Positions 39,934 through 52,490 of a DNA stretch of 64,000 nucleotides are shown one piece after another (position 1 is the stretch's first letter; each line of letters starts with the position of its first letter). The DNA is from Alligator mississippiensis (taxonomy: Eukaryota; Chordata; Crocodylia; Alligatoridae). The stretch spans positions 116,568,162-116,632,161 of the forward strand of contig NC_081824.1 of NCBI RefSeq assembly GCF_030867095.1. Direction: 5' to 3'. The notes under the pieces were generated by a model. The model was not told the origin of the DNA, made no database searches, and saw nothing but the letters and a program-made list of their open reading frames with translations. The position numbers and the translations under genes are program-made.

Positions 39934-40748
39934 TAGGGGTGTACAAAGTAGGCCCTATTTGATTTGGATTCGGCCCAAATCAGGGACAGTGATTTGATTA
40001 GTTGATTCAGATCACTGTCTCTGATTCGATTCGGCAAAATTCGAATCTGAAGATTCAATGCAGATTCAGAGAATCAGCAATTCGGACATAGACACAAGTT
40101 TAAATGTTTTTTCTACATACCTCGAGGTACCAGCACGGCTTGTAACACTGCAATGCTGGGGCAGATGGAGTATCCCACAGGAGTGCAGGGGGGCCCCCTG
40201 CATGCTCAGTGGTGAACCCGGAAGTGGACCAGAAGTACTTCTGGTTCACTTCCAGTTCTGCCAGGGAGCACGCTGCCCTCCCCCCCCCCCCGTGTCCCCC
40301 AGCTCCGCAATTGGTGGTGGGGGGACCCCAGGTGCCCCCTCTCCCCAGACTCAGGAGGCACCAGTCACCAAGACAGGTGGGCACAAGGGGTTCCCCCTGT
40401 GTACTCCCCAGCAGATTCGGAAGTGGACCAGAAGTGATTCTGGTCCACTTCTGGGTCTGTTGCCAAGTGTGCTGGGGAGCTCCCCTCCCCCCCCGCCCCC
40501 GCTCTTGTGGTATGCTCCATGTGCCCTAGCATCTCAGCATTCATGAGCTACCTGCTACCTTGAGGTATGTAGAAAAAACATTTAAAGTTGTGTCTATGTC
40601 TGAATCGCCAACTCTTTCTGAATCTCTCTGATTCGATTTGGAGAGATTAAAGGTTCCCTTGATTTAATTCGGATTCGGTGATTCACCCACCAAATCGGGC
40701 CAAATCTCCACCAAATTGAATCAGGGACTGAAGCTTTGCAGAGCCCTA
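39934..40748. mobile_element. 815-bp nonautonomous hAT element with long terminal and internal hairpins
   Basis: Ends TAGGGGTGTACAAAGT and CTTTGCAGAGCCCTA, TSD CTATTTAT / CTATTTAC (39926-39933, 40749-40756; one mismatch). About 60-bp subterminal arms are near-identical in inverse orientation (ACATAGACACAAGTTTAAAT... against ...ATTTAAAGTTGTGTCTATGT). Two internal hairpins are formed by AAGTGGACCAGAAGT and its complement, near 40,212-40,250 and 40,420-40,452. The GC-rich centre gives spurious ORFs. Confidence 0.85.
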
Positions 40749-40756
40749 CTATTTAC

Positions 40757-43505
40757 CTACTGGTGCATCTCCACTGGCCAAGTGAATAATTTTAGCTTGA
40801 ATTGTGTCAGATCAAAGTTTAATCTCCAGTACTAAAAGAACATCATTTTATTTCCTATCTGTTTGCACTTCTTTTTCTCCTCCTCAGATCTTGTTTGTAT
40901 CTCTCTTCTTTCTACCCTCTTCTCCCCTTGTTTGAGGGGGTCTTTTTGTCAATCTGCTAGAGGAACACATTTATCTTCTCTCCTTATGCCACCTTTTCTC
41001 TCTGTTGCTCACAGCCAAATCAATGGCTGTGTCCAAATGTGCAGGGGTGTGCTGCTACTTTGTGCCACAGCACATGCATGTGCACTTGGGTGAGGGACAA
41101 ATTGTGTTGCTTCAGGCAAATTGCCCTTTCCCCACTCCTCCCACCTCCCAGCGTGCTGGAGCAGCTGGGGCACAAATGAAATAGTAAAGATGCTCTGGCC
41201 AACAGCCAGAGCATCTCCCTGGAGAACTGAGCCTGTTTGTTCCACCACTTCTTTTCTCAGCATTTTTTTTTTTTTTTTTTTTTGGTATTGGGAAATCCCG
41301 GCAGCAAATTTTGACCCCGTGCTGCAAATTACCACCACCATGCACGGTTTGTTCTGCCACAAGCTGCACGTGCCTGCATGTCTGCACACAGCCCATGAGT
41401 CTTAAAGGGACATCAGCAGTTAAAAATCACTCTGCAACATTTTTGTATCCTCTTGTTACAATTCACAAAGATCACTGTAAGCGCAAGAGAAAAGAGAAAC
41501 AATTCTCTAAGTTTTTTGGTTAGCTTATTCACTGCATATTTGGTAGTACTTTATATATATCTGTCTTGCAGTTTCCCATATACAGTCAGTCAGTCAGTGA
41601 GTTTCCTTTGATATTTGTGTGGATCTTTCACACTACAAAAGAGGATATTTTTTAAAGGAAATGTGATCTTAAAACAACCAAAACAGTTGGCAGTATTCTT
41701 GGGATAGTAAAGCACTTGGAAATATGTATAACTGGTTTAAAAATTGACAGTATCTCCACTCAATGATGTCAATTTGATCTGCAGTAAGTATTTTCTTATT
41801 TCCTTTAAACACGTTTGCAGTTTGAAAAAAGAGTCTGAATTCCTGCAGGTGCTAAAAGATACACAAGCATTACATAATGACCAGACAAAAGAGTCTCTGT
41901 GAAACCTTGTGCTCTGGTAGATCACCTTGCATGATTGGAACCTAAGGTTTGAATCCTGAAACAATTATAGCATGTTTAACTTTAAGACATGAGTAGTTTT
42001 AAACACTTCAACAGAACTGCATATATGCTTATAGTTAAGCATGTGTGTAAGTGTTGGTAAAAGAAAGATCTTTATCTAGTATTTTATTATTATACCCATA
42101 GTTATTTTTTAAACAACCTATTCTAATTATTTTTTTGTTCAGAATCTAGTCATATGCTTTTCCTATGACTATCTGCAGTCATCTAATGCCTTGTGTGGAA
42201 AGAGATCTTTTATAGTTTTTAATTTCTTCATAAGAATGAATTCACTTATTTTAATCTTGGAAGCACGAAGCACTTTGTTCTGGAGATAGGGCTATAAGCA
42301 ACGCTCTTTGATTTTGCTATAATTACTTCTCGCCATGCTTGTAATACCCCATTGTTTGTATAGTATTATCCTAAAAGCTACAATATTTCTATGGCTGTCC
42401 TAATTTGCAATAAATGATTACATGTTACTATGTTCTATGCAAACAAGAGTTTGCCTTCTGCAATAATTATCTTCTGACAACGATTTTTTTGCATGATGGG
42501 ATAGGCTAAGTGAAAATGATAACATGTCTTGGATAAATTAAGCAATTTGATTCCAACCATGTAAATAACTCATTATAACAGCAAAGATTTGAATTCAGTT
42601 GCTTAATCACAGAACTGATATTCATATATCTACTTGTGAGCATCCACATTGATTGACAAGACAGGTATATATTATCCATATCCTTCAAACATTTTGTAAT
42701 AACATGAATATATTTTGCAATTAAAATTAGAATTTTTATGTGCAGGCTTCCACTGAAGCTGCTTTTGTATATGACCTATGACCTTCTCCTTATCTAGGTG
42801 GCTACGCTCATGCAGACAGAGCCAGTTTTAGGGATCAGCAAGCAGAACAATTGCCCAGTGCCCCATGGCAGGTCCCACTAAGTCAGTGGGATGGGGGGAA
42901 GGGGTAGGGGTGCAAGGCGATAAACATTTTGGCAGATGTTCTACAAATCAGCCCTGCACTCTCTCTGAGTGCTGCTTCAATCCCCTTCCCCTGCCTGATC
43001 TGCCTGTGCTCCCTGCCTGATCGCCTGCTCTGCTTTCTGCTCTCTGTCCTATGTGCCTCTCCTCCCCTTCTGCCACATGCCACACACACAGGCCCATGTC
43101 ATATGTGGCATGGCGCCACAGGTTGGCCTTTCCTGCACAAAACTAAATTAGTGCAAATCATCCAATGTGTGGGTGGGAGAAGGGCAGGGCCTTACCCCTT
43201 AACCTTTACCCAGGAAACTCCATAGGCTTATCCAGAATGGGTCTGTGCATACATGAGGGTGCTCTGGTCTTGTCTTCAGTGGCTGACTCAAGAGCCCCCT
43301 TAGAGGCACACTGCCAAATGTATCCCTTCCCCAGGGACATGTGGTTTCTTCCTCATTTCATACCAAAAAAAAAATAATTCAGGGAACATGGATTCCTATT
43401 CCAGCAGATCCCTCCATTCTGGTGGCCTTTGGAAGATCCATGGAAGAAGTGGGCTACCTGTCTGGAAGCCATGTCTCTCTAGACTAGCTCAATTCCCAAC
43501 CACCT
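40757..43505. other. Unassigned sequence
   Basis: Poly-T of about 24 nt near 41,261-41,284. 42,815-43,135 is GC-richer and hAT-like in texture, but no TSD could be paired. No gene recognised. Confidence 0.4.
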
Positions 43506-43518
43506 AGGAAACTTTTTA

Positions 43519-43913
43519 GGTTATGTACTCACTGGCCATGAGCTGCTGACTGTGCAATCATTACTACGCATTTAGTACTTATATAAACAAGATGTTGACT
43601 GTGCAGTAGTGTTGCATGGCAATAACCAGGATGCAACACTACTGCTCAGTAGTAACAAGCTACTGCACAGTCAGCATAATTTAAAAGTCACTCAGCAATG
43701 CTACTGCGCAGTGACTTTGGTTCCTGTGCAGTCATTTAGTACTTGCATAAACTAAATGAATGCATAATAACCAAATGACTTTTAGGTGACGCTGACTGCT
43801 TAGTAGCTCATTACAACTGTGCACTAGCGTCACATCACAGTTACTGCCACATAGCGCTACTACGCAGTAGTAACAAGCTACTGCATAGTCAGCACCTTGT
43901 GTAGATGCAGACA
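43519..43913. mobile_element. MITE-like composite
   Basis: Repeated GACTGTGCAGTAG / CTACTGCACAGTC segments. A hairpin is formed by AGTAGTGTTGCAT and ATGCAACACTACT near 43,604-43,645. The right end is CTTGTGTAGATGCAGACAC. The left terminus is unclear. Confidence 0.6.
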
Positions 43914-43918
43914 CTGTC

Positions 43919-46900
43919 ACTCTAGAGAGCTCCACACTGGCTGTTTCTAGTAGGAAAAGATCACCAAAATATCAACCACCTAGCCAATGTTGGTTTTCCA
44001 GCAATTCCAAAATTCTGACTGTAGACTTGGTCTTAGTCTCCATGTGTTTCAGTGTGGAAACAGCCTTGATACAGGCATATAAAACTGCTTTTATTGGCAT
44101 CATTCACTCGTGAAACTGCCAGAAACTGGACTGGCAATGCACATTTTTGGTGCAACAAATTGTTTCTCCACTAATCAGGTCTCCAGGACTATACTTTGAA
44201 AAATACTGTCATTAATTGACTAATTTACCCTATCTTAGAAAAAAAAATCTTCCAGAAAGAGCAAGGAAGAACAAAATTAACTTTTAGGAGGAAAAAAGAA
44301 TGAGAATTCCACATTTTAGGCCTTCTCTGATGTAAGGAAGCAAGGGGAAATACCTAGTTTGTTTTGCAGGACAAGTCACCTTTAAAAGCAAAAAATAATA
44401 AAAGTTACAAGAAAAAATATAAAGTAACAGATTATTTCTGTTTTTATGTGAGATGGTAAATCAATAAATCCTTTACCCTTATGAAATTTTAATATCTCAT
44501 ATTTATGAGATATTCGATTTAGTACCAAAATATGCGTTAGAATTGTAATAGCTCATTTTATGGAAAAAGCTATGCAATTAAGCTGAACATCTAGGACACT
44601 AATGACACTCAGCCTTCCTTTTGCATCACATTCTCCTACGGTCACTTCATATGAGTCCTGCAGTAACCCATGCTCCTGTATGATCCATTTCTTAGCTATG
44701 TTATGTCACAATAGGGATATGAACAATGACTGTCACTCAGCTTCTCAAAAACACCACAATCTCAAATAAGGTATGGAGCTCTATTTACTTGAAAGGCTGC
44801 ATATATGCCTTGGCTTTCCATTAGGTATTGCAAGGAAAAATGTGGATCCCTCCAAAGGAGACCATACCTGAGAAAAAAAATGTATAAATTAAAATTTAGA
44901 TACTGGATGGAAAAATAGAATTGTAAAAAATGCCTTACGATTAGAGCAAAGTTTAGCTCTGGATGTGAACCCCCACAAGGTTTGGGGTTTGGGTCAGACC
45001 CATTTCTAAAAAATACTACAATGAAATTCTTCCTTTCCCATATGACAGGTTTCAGCGATGAAAAAAAGCAGCATAGACAATAATTTATTACTAGTCATCA
45101 TTAGCCACATTCTTAGTCTCCATTATGTAGGACTGAAGTGGGAAGAAAGTGAAGGAACTCTCTCTGTACCATACTTGCTATACCCCCTTCTCTGGTTTCT
45201 TTGGAAATAGCTTCTGATGCATGTGCCCATACCATAAGAGTAAAAGGACAGAAAGTAAAAACCAGATGAAAAAGAAAGAAAAATGCCGTAAGCTATATTT
45301 AAGTTATGTCTAAGGAAGTGGGGCATTTAAAATTGGCATAACAGAATGGAGTATAAGAAAAAAATCCTGAAGTGGCCTCAGTTAAAATTGCATAATATTT
45401 TTTTTAATCCCACCACAGTGGATGAGCATGCTACCTGCATGCTTTCACTAATATAACAGGCAGTGAAATAGCTACTATGTCTGACATTCACAGTTTGCAT
45501 TTGGCAGAGTTAATGTACACTTGAGATGAATGGGTACATTTCATATTTAACAGAGTTGTTCATTCACTATTCTTGTGTGCAGACTCAGGAATACAACACT
45601 GAACTGGTCATATTCATAAACATTTATTCCTAAATACAAGAACTAGAAACATATTTTTTTTAAATAAAAACTTAAATTCATTAGACTATGGAATTATGTA
45701 GTCACTAGAGAATATCCAGACTACAGGCTAATCATGCTAAATTCATTAACTTAGACTTCATCAACAGCTGGGCAGAATATGGCTTACCCTTACACTCTGA
45801 AGCTGCAAATTCAAATAATTCAATACAGCTACCCCAACCCTGAATGTTACATAATTTTTTTTTTTTAGTATGAGAGAAATATTACATGTAGTAAGTGTTT
45901 TATATTAGTTGAAATTAAACTCTATTAGACCTCTGATCTGCTACCATCATAGAATGTAAATGAAGAGACGAATCATTGAAGTATGAAATAATTAACTTCC
46001 CTGGGAACAAAAGCTAAATTCAAAATTTGAAGTGGGATTTGATTTGGGGTTTTTTTATTTCCTTTTTAATTGTGCTTTATTCTATATCATAAAAAATGAT
46101 TACAGAATAAAAAGACGGAAAAGAGGAACACCAAAATATGACACTTAGGACAAGAGGTGTCACTGGTTTGAAATTATGAACATTAAAAAGTTTGTCTTAG
46201 GGAATCAGAAAGCCAAATTGCTAGTTTTTGAGAAATGAAACCTTAACCTTTCAAAATGTGACATATTGGTAATAGAACATGGTCCATCTCACTGGCCTGC
46301 AGATCAGACTTGAGAGTGTGAGCCAAAAAAATGTTCAGCGGTTGGAAAGTGAAAAAAAATCACCCCATTCTGATTTTTAGCCTGAAAAAAAACCTTCATG
46401 ACTTCCTCAACCTAAATTGTTGGAACTGATGGTTCATTTGCAAAGAGGCTGTCATTTCTGTTATATTTCAACCCTTGAAGAATCCAGTTTTCTGGAAACA
46501 ACAAAATTTCAGAATGAAGGATTTGATTATATTCTTTGTGAACACACTGAGCATTGAATTCAGGGTTGGTATGCATTAGTGGCATATGTGGAATCAACTC
46601 AGTTTTTGCAGGCCCAAGCTTCAAAAAGAGAAATTGTGGCTTTTGTGTCCAATAACAAGGGCTTGCATTTTGGAAACAAAGTATCCATCTGGGCCATTAG
46701 TGTGGAAAGCTGTTCCAATCCAAATATGCCCAGTTTATCATTTATAAAGTGCAACACTTGTGGAAAATTACAGGAGCTAGAAAGTAGCACATCCCACAAT
46801 TCTAGTATCTTTCTTCAACTATTTGTTCCTCTCTACAGAATCCAAACATTCAATTAATAAGAGGAACATTCCACCCATTCCCTTTGTAAAGCTAGCTTAC

Positions 46901-47795
46901 TACATATACTAGAGAAACTATCTGGACCTGAACAACAGAAGCAAAAGCAGTGACTATGTCCCCCTGTTCAAGGAGCTATAAACTTCAAAGTCTTCTTGGG
47001 AGGATTAAAGCATTAAAGTTATCAAGCACAGCAGTCCATGGAGCAAACACTTAGTTGGGAAACAGACACTGGCACCAATTGTCCACTGAGGTGCACCTTG
47101 CATAGGCATTGACACCTGTGCAAAGTGAATGCAAAATATGTGCAAAATGTGCCAAATGGAATAATGGTGCTCAGTTCAACTTTTAAATAAGGGTAAGACA
47201 AAGGAAAGACATGCCCTCATGTGCCATTGGGCACAAAATAATCCCATGCTTTCCACGTTGTAAAACTTTTCTGAGTTTGTTGTGACATTTGATGTAGTTT
47301 TACTTAAAGCAGCAACTTCTGCAGACTCTCAGCTTTTGTTTTTTTTAAAAGTAATGTAGTAAAGTACAATCAAGGCAACTCTTAAGGGACAGATTCACTG
47401 ACTCATTTATGTGAATAACATTAAAGGTGCCTGATTTACTAATGAAATCACTAATTTACAATTGAAACCATAATGACAATAGGCATCTACATAAGAGATA
47501 GAAGCCTAACCTCCTTTGGGAATCCAGGCACAAAGACTGAAAAAACAAAGAGCAAATAAAAAAAAAAGAATGTTTTAGATGTTTTAGATGTTTTATTATT
47601 TGTTTTAGACCTAGTGATTTTGAGAAGTCTGAGTCATGTATTTTGAATATTTGAGGTGGAAATACAGCATCCCACTTTGAAAAATTGTTTTGAATAAATG
47701 TTACAAACATCACAAAAGGAGAAGTAGTATTTGGATGATTCTAGTTTAAAAAAATACTGTTTTATAGCCTCTGGGTTATATCAATGGGAAGGATC
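43919..47795. other. Unassigned AT-rich sequence
   Basis: About 3.9 kb without a recognised gene or element. Only short ORFs of non-coding character. Confidence 0.5.
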
Positions 47796-47800
47796 ATAAC

Positions 47801-47977
47801 CAGGAATCCTGGTTTTCTCTGATAAAAAAGAATCCGCAATTTTCAGATTTAAAAAAGTAACCCCAAATCCACATTAGGAGGTATTTCATTTTGAACATGG
47901 AAAAATGTAGATTTGGGATTACTTTTTTTAATCTGAAAACTGGGATTCTTTTTTATCAGAGAAAACCAGGATCCCTG
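47801..47977. repeat. Hairpin element with about 72-bp arms
   Basis: Left arm 47801-47872 and right arm 47906-47977 are near-perfect reverse complements (GGTTTTCTCTGATAAAAAAG against CTTTTTTATCAGAGAAAACC), with a 33-nt loop. The transcript could fold into a pre-miRNA-like stem, as MADE1-type MITEs do. No TSD was identified. Confidence 0.85.
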
Positions 47978-50565
47978 ATCATAAATATCAGGGATAATAA
48001 AACAGTTACTAGATAAGTAAACAAAGAGAGAAGTAAAGAAAAGAAATCTCATTATCAGTGATAAACATTCATCATCAAAGACCTATTCACTATTGAGATA
48101 ATCCTCAAAAAAATCTGGTCACCAAAAGCTGACAGCTTCAAATGTAACAACACCACAAATGAAAGGATGAAGGAATCAAAGATCCCTGACCTGATAACTT
48201 TGTATTTTGCATCAAAACATCTTCATTCTTCAGATACAAACATGAAACATCAGTGTATTTACACATATATAGCTGAGAGCAGAATCAAGTTGGCATATAT
48301 TATTCCTCTTTTTTTCCCTTCAAATTATTCACCCAATAGTGTATTCTTTTACTTCAGCCTTGTCTGATTGCTGTTTAACTGTTGCTTTACCAAATCGTGA
48401 AGCATTAGAAACCAACCTTAACCTTGCTAATGAAACAATAGATCTAATTCAATATGATAAACCATGCAGACGCATTCACACACACAAATGGAGGGAGAGA
48501 AAGCTACCTTGTAATCCTGTTCTGTGATATAGGAGCCTAGAGGTGGCTCTAACACTCTGTACTCTTTTCACAGTTTGAGGTCAGAAATGGCAACTGTATA
48601 ATTACGGCTGTGATCAAACCTTGATTATTTTGTTTGGGGTCTTTCAGTTGGCACGAACAACTTAGACGTATTAGACATTGTTTGCTTAGGCCTTGATCCT
48701 GCAAAATGCTGAGCAATAAGGCACTGATCTACAAAGGTGCTCAAATCAATAGGATTCCATACCTGCTTAAAATGGAGCACACACCCAAGTGTTTTGCTTA
48801 GATCACCTTGCAGTATGCAGGACTGAGTCACTGGAATGCAATACCAAGTGACCAGGGCTTGGTTTTCTTAAGTGTCCATGTATTATGTATCGCACTCTCT
48901 AGCTGCTCAGTGATCAAACTAGAGCACTCATTCATTTGATTGTCTGAGAGAGCAACTGTAGACATAAATTCTGTCATAAAATATTACATGAAATTAAGCA
49001 TGGCTAGGAAAAGTGAACTAGGGGAGAAATGGCTGGTGATGATAACAGTGAAACATTTCACATGCATGAGTCCAGTTCCCATAATCATGAAACTGTATTA
49101 AAAATTATGAGATTTAAAAAAGAACATGAGGTTTTTATTTGGTTTCTGGTTTCTAAGCTTTCAATTGCTTCACCTGCTCGTATTTTCTCAGCAAATACAA
49201 GGGCAAGTGGCATAAAAGTGGTGAATTTTGTGCTCCATTTAATGTGGGCCTGCATTTTGTATCTTAATTTCCTATTACCTAATATAAGAGTCTTGGAAAT
49301 CTAATTCATGCCAATAAGATGTTACTTGCCTCAAATTTATTTATTCAACTGTAAAGGCTCTTCAAAGACTGCTTCCCTGCATAGCAGCCATGTTACACTT
49401 GCACTAAGATTTCTAGGGAATATTCCCTCTGATGCAACTTCACTAGAGGTAGCAATGAGTGGCGATTGGGCACTTCTGCTCTTATTGCTTCTTTTAGGCA
49501 ACCTCACTCACAGCAGGTCATATGATAAAATGGTTGAAACACTAGGATAGGCCAATGAATAGTTCTGTAAGAAAATGTCACAAAAGGGTTAGAACAAAAG
49601 AGAACAAAAGGGTAAGTTTTCAGGTCACTTGGGCAGAGCCATTACTAATCAGCCTTACTTAACACATGAATAGAAAATCCCATTAGAGAGAGCTGAGGCA
49701 AGTTCCTCTATTCCTTTGTGTTTACAAGACCTTTTTAACATAACTTTCAAGACACACCCAAGACAGGTGATTCAAAGATTGCTTTATTATGGTTTTGCTC
49801 CCTCTTCTCTGGTGGAATCCTTCAGAGTAGGAAGGTATCAAGGCTATGGAGCTCATCTCCATTCCACTTGGTACCATCTTTGATAACAGGAGTTCAAGCT
49901 CTTGCTTTCCAAGATGGTTCTTACAAGGTAATCTAAAGCTAATATGTAACTAAAACAAAAGTAGATAGTCCTGACTGAAACATCAGTCCTGACTCAAGAG
50001 AATCTCTATCCAGGTGTTAAACAAGATTGACAGATAATTCTTGCTCTATGGAGAAAGCAACCTCAAAAGACATGCTGTTTAACTAGCTTTTGTTCTGACT
50101 CTTCTGGTATTTTACAAGAGCACATCAATCGGCTACAGGGCTGGATTGTTGCTATACTTCACTTGATATGACACAACAAAATGGGTTTTGATGAAGTCTA
50201 ACTAACTGATGTGTGTAAGCTATACGTTTAAACCACTAGAGAGTGTTTAGAAATGAAACAAGTTTTAAGGTAGTTAATTTGTTTAAACATGTTCCTCCAC
50301 ACAAAGGATCAGCAAAATTCAACTATAATAACTGAAAGAAATGGTTTATAGCAGTTATTATGGGGTAAAAGTAGCCCTATAAACATTAGGCCCAATTTTT
50401 CTTTCAACGGCACCATTGTAAAATATGAGCAATTCCACTGTTTTAAGTGAAGTTACCTGGGTTTAATACTCCTGCATTAGAAAGTAAAATTGTAAGTGGG
50501 TGTATGTGTGGGGAGAGACAAAGATATTATATTTTTAATATGTTATAGTTTAACAGTACAATCAA
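47978..50565. other. Unassigned sequence
   Basis: No gene or element recognised. Confidence 0.5.
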
Positions 50566-50690
50566 AGGAAATTAAGGCTGGAGGGGACCAGGGGAGGTCA
50601 TCTAGCTCCCTTCTTAAGGTAGGATCATCCCTATCTAAACCATTCTAGACAAGTATTTGTCTAACCTGCTCTTTAAAAAAAAGTGCTGAT
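50566..50690 (-). mobile_element. CR1 LINE 3'-end fragment
   Basis: 'TTAAGGCTGGAGGGGACCAG' then GGGAGGTCATCTAGCTCCCT and 'CTAACCTGCTCTTTAAAAAA' is the reverse-complement pattern of the CR1 3' region. Confidence 0.75.
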
Positions 50691-51107
50691 TGAGCAATGG
50701 GGACCCATTATACTAGGCACTGCACATGTGTAAAATGAAAAACAATTCCTGCCCTAAAGATTTCAGACCATAGCACTGCATATATGAAAAATACCACTCA
50801 CTTTAGTTACACCAGGGCAGACCTCTTTTGTGGACCTCTCTTTCATTTTAATAACATCATACATTGTCAGTAAAGAATCAGTCTAAACCACTTCAGTCTT
50901 AAACCAAAAGAAGAAGGTATATACATGGGTTTCACTGATTTAACTATAAATATGTTTGTAATCCAGTTCAGTAAAAGCAGTGTCACTTTTTCATGTAGAC
51001 AAATGGAGGTGGCTAGCTATGTTAGTCTGAAATCATGGTGACATCACAGGCACCCTCTACTTGTTACAGGCATTGCACAATTAACTGGTTAATTGCACAA
51101 TTACTTT

Positions 51108-51897
51108 GAGACCAGCTACACATGCAAAGTAGCTATTATGCAATAAAAAGCTGCAACCAGCTATCAAGTTAGACCTCAAAACCTTGATAACTGGTTGCTA
51201 TTGAGCTGTAATGTACACGTGTAGTAGGGTCTCCCTTGCAGCTGGGACTCCCGTCAGCTGACCGGGTTCCCAGCCACAGGGGTGCACCTTGCCCAGATGG
51301 GGCTGTGAGTCCTACAACTGCTGGGGACTCTCAGCCCTAGCAGCTGCCAAGACCCAGAGTCCCACAGCTGTGGATGCTGGGTCTCTGCAGTGCGCCTCCC
51401 AGCAAATCCCCAGGGTGGGAAAATTGCCACTGTGGTGATCTTCCAGCCCCAGGGGTGCATGCAACCTTGGGGTAGAATGATCACCACAGGGGTGATCCCC
51501 TTTCCTTGGGGATGCATGAAATCCCTGGGGTCAGAGGGTCACCATCGGGGTGATCCCTCCATCCTGGAGGTACATGAAACCCCCAGAATGGGAAGACTGT
51601 CGCAGTAGTGGTCCTCTCATGGAGGTTGTTTCTTGTACCCCCAGATCAGGGAGATCGCCCCTGCAGTGATCTTCTAGCTCCAGGGAGTTTTCCACACCCC
51701 CGGGGCCAGGAGAGCACTGAAGTGACAAACTTCCCACACCAGGGATGCATGGGCCACCCCTGCAATTGGCAGCCCCTCAACTGAGGTGCATGGGGCTTGC
51801 TTCTTACCCATGAACATGTATCATGGAAGGAGGCATGATTGTTTAAATTGCACATTAGATCTCATCACACCTTTACCTGCATGTGTAGAGTGTCCCC
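51108..51897. mobile_element. Long MITE-like element carrying a minisatellite
   Basis: Ends GAGACCAGCTACACATGCA and the complement of GGGGACACTCTACACATGCA. An inner hairpin around AACCAGCTATCAAG...CTTGATAACTGGTT lies at 51,155-51,195. The centre is a 58-bp tandem array. Confidence 0.6.
51405..51780. repeat. 58-bp minisatellite, about 6 degenerate units
   Basis: TGATC-type landmarks recur at about 51436, 51493, 51551, 51609 and 51667, a period of 57-58 bp. Units share 'GGGGTGATCCC...GGGATGCATG' blocks. Confidence 0.8.
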
Positions 51898-52039
51898 AGA
51901 GACTAACTGGGTCAAAGAAGCATGAACCACAGAACCAACACTGTGATAGGACAACAGAATCCTTCTCATCATCACTTATAGCACTTATCCCTAGCTTAAA
52001 CACCCTAGACATATAAAGATGGTAATCTCAAGGTAGCCT

Positions 52040-52490
52040 TGGGGGACAAACCTGTCCTGGCTTCCAGGCATCAAATGGCATCAAATGGTATTTCTTCAAC
52101 CACAGAGTACCTATCTCTAATTTTCACCAAGCCACCAGGCCTTGCTATAGACCTAGATGCCAGTTGTACCCACTCATCAAGGCAGACCACATTGTCCCTG
52201 GACCAAACAACAGAAATTATAGTATCCAAGGTTCATTCACCTGCCCCTCCACCAACATCATGTATGCCATCACCTGCTTACAGTATCCCTCTGCTGTCTA
52301 CATTGAGTAGACAGGGGTTATTATGCCATTGCCTGAACTATGTATTAAGACTGTTAGCTGGACTATCTGTTAACTCCATTGACTGCACTATTCACCTCAA
52401 CTTATCTAATCAACCCAGTTATTACTTCTTTGAGCAGTGTCCCCTCCCTTTCCCTTCTATATGTAATCTTTTATTGTCTAAGCCAGGATG
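52040..52490 (+). pseudogene. Possible Penelope-like element, GIY-YIG endonuclease remnant
   Basis: The frame covering 52,259-52,320 reads MYAITCLQYPSAVYIE*TG, matching the GIY-YIG start pattern (vYaI.C..C...YIG.TG) of Penelope-like retroelements, with an in-frame stop. Upstream and downstream frames are degraded. Penelope is supported only by this short motif. Confidence 0.4.

Noticed and set aside
40058..40546. 162-codon Pro-rich ORF
   Set aside because: It lies wholly inside the hAT element at 39934-40748 and consists of its GC-rich palindromic filler.
42815..43135. Possible further hAT element
   Set aside because: The texture is similar to other hAT elements (GC-rich in AT-rich surroundings), but neither paired termini nor an 8-bp TSD could be identified.
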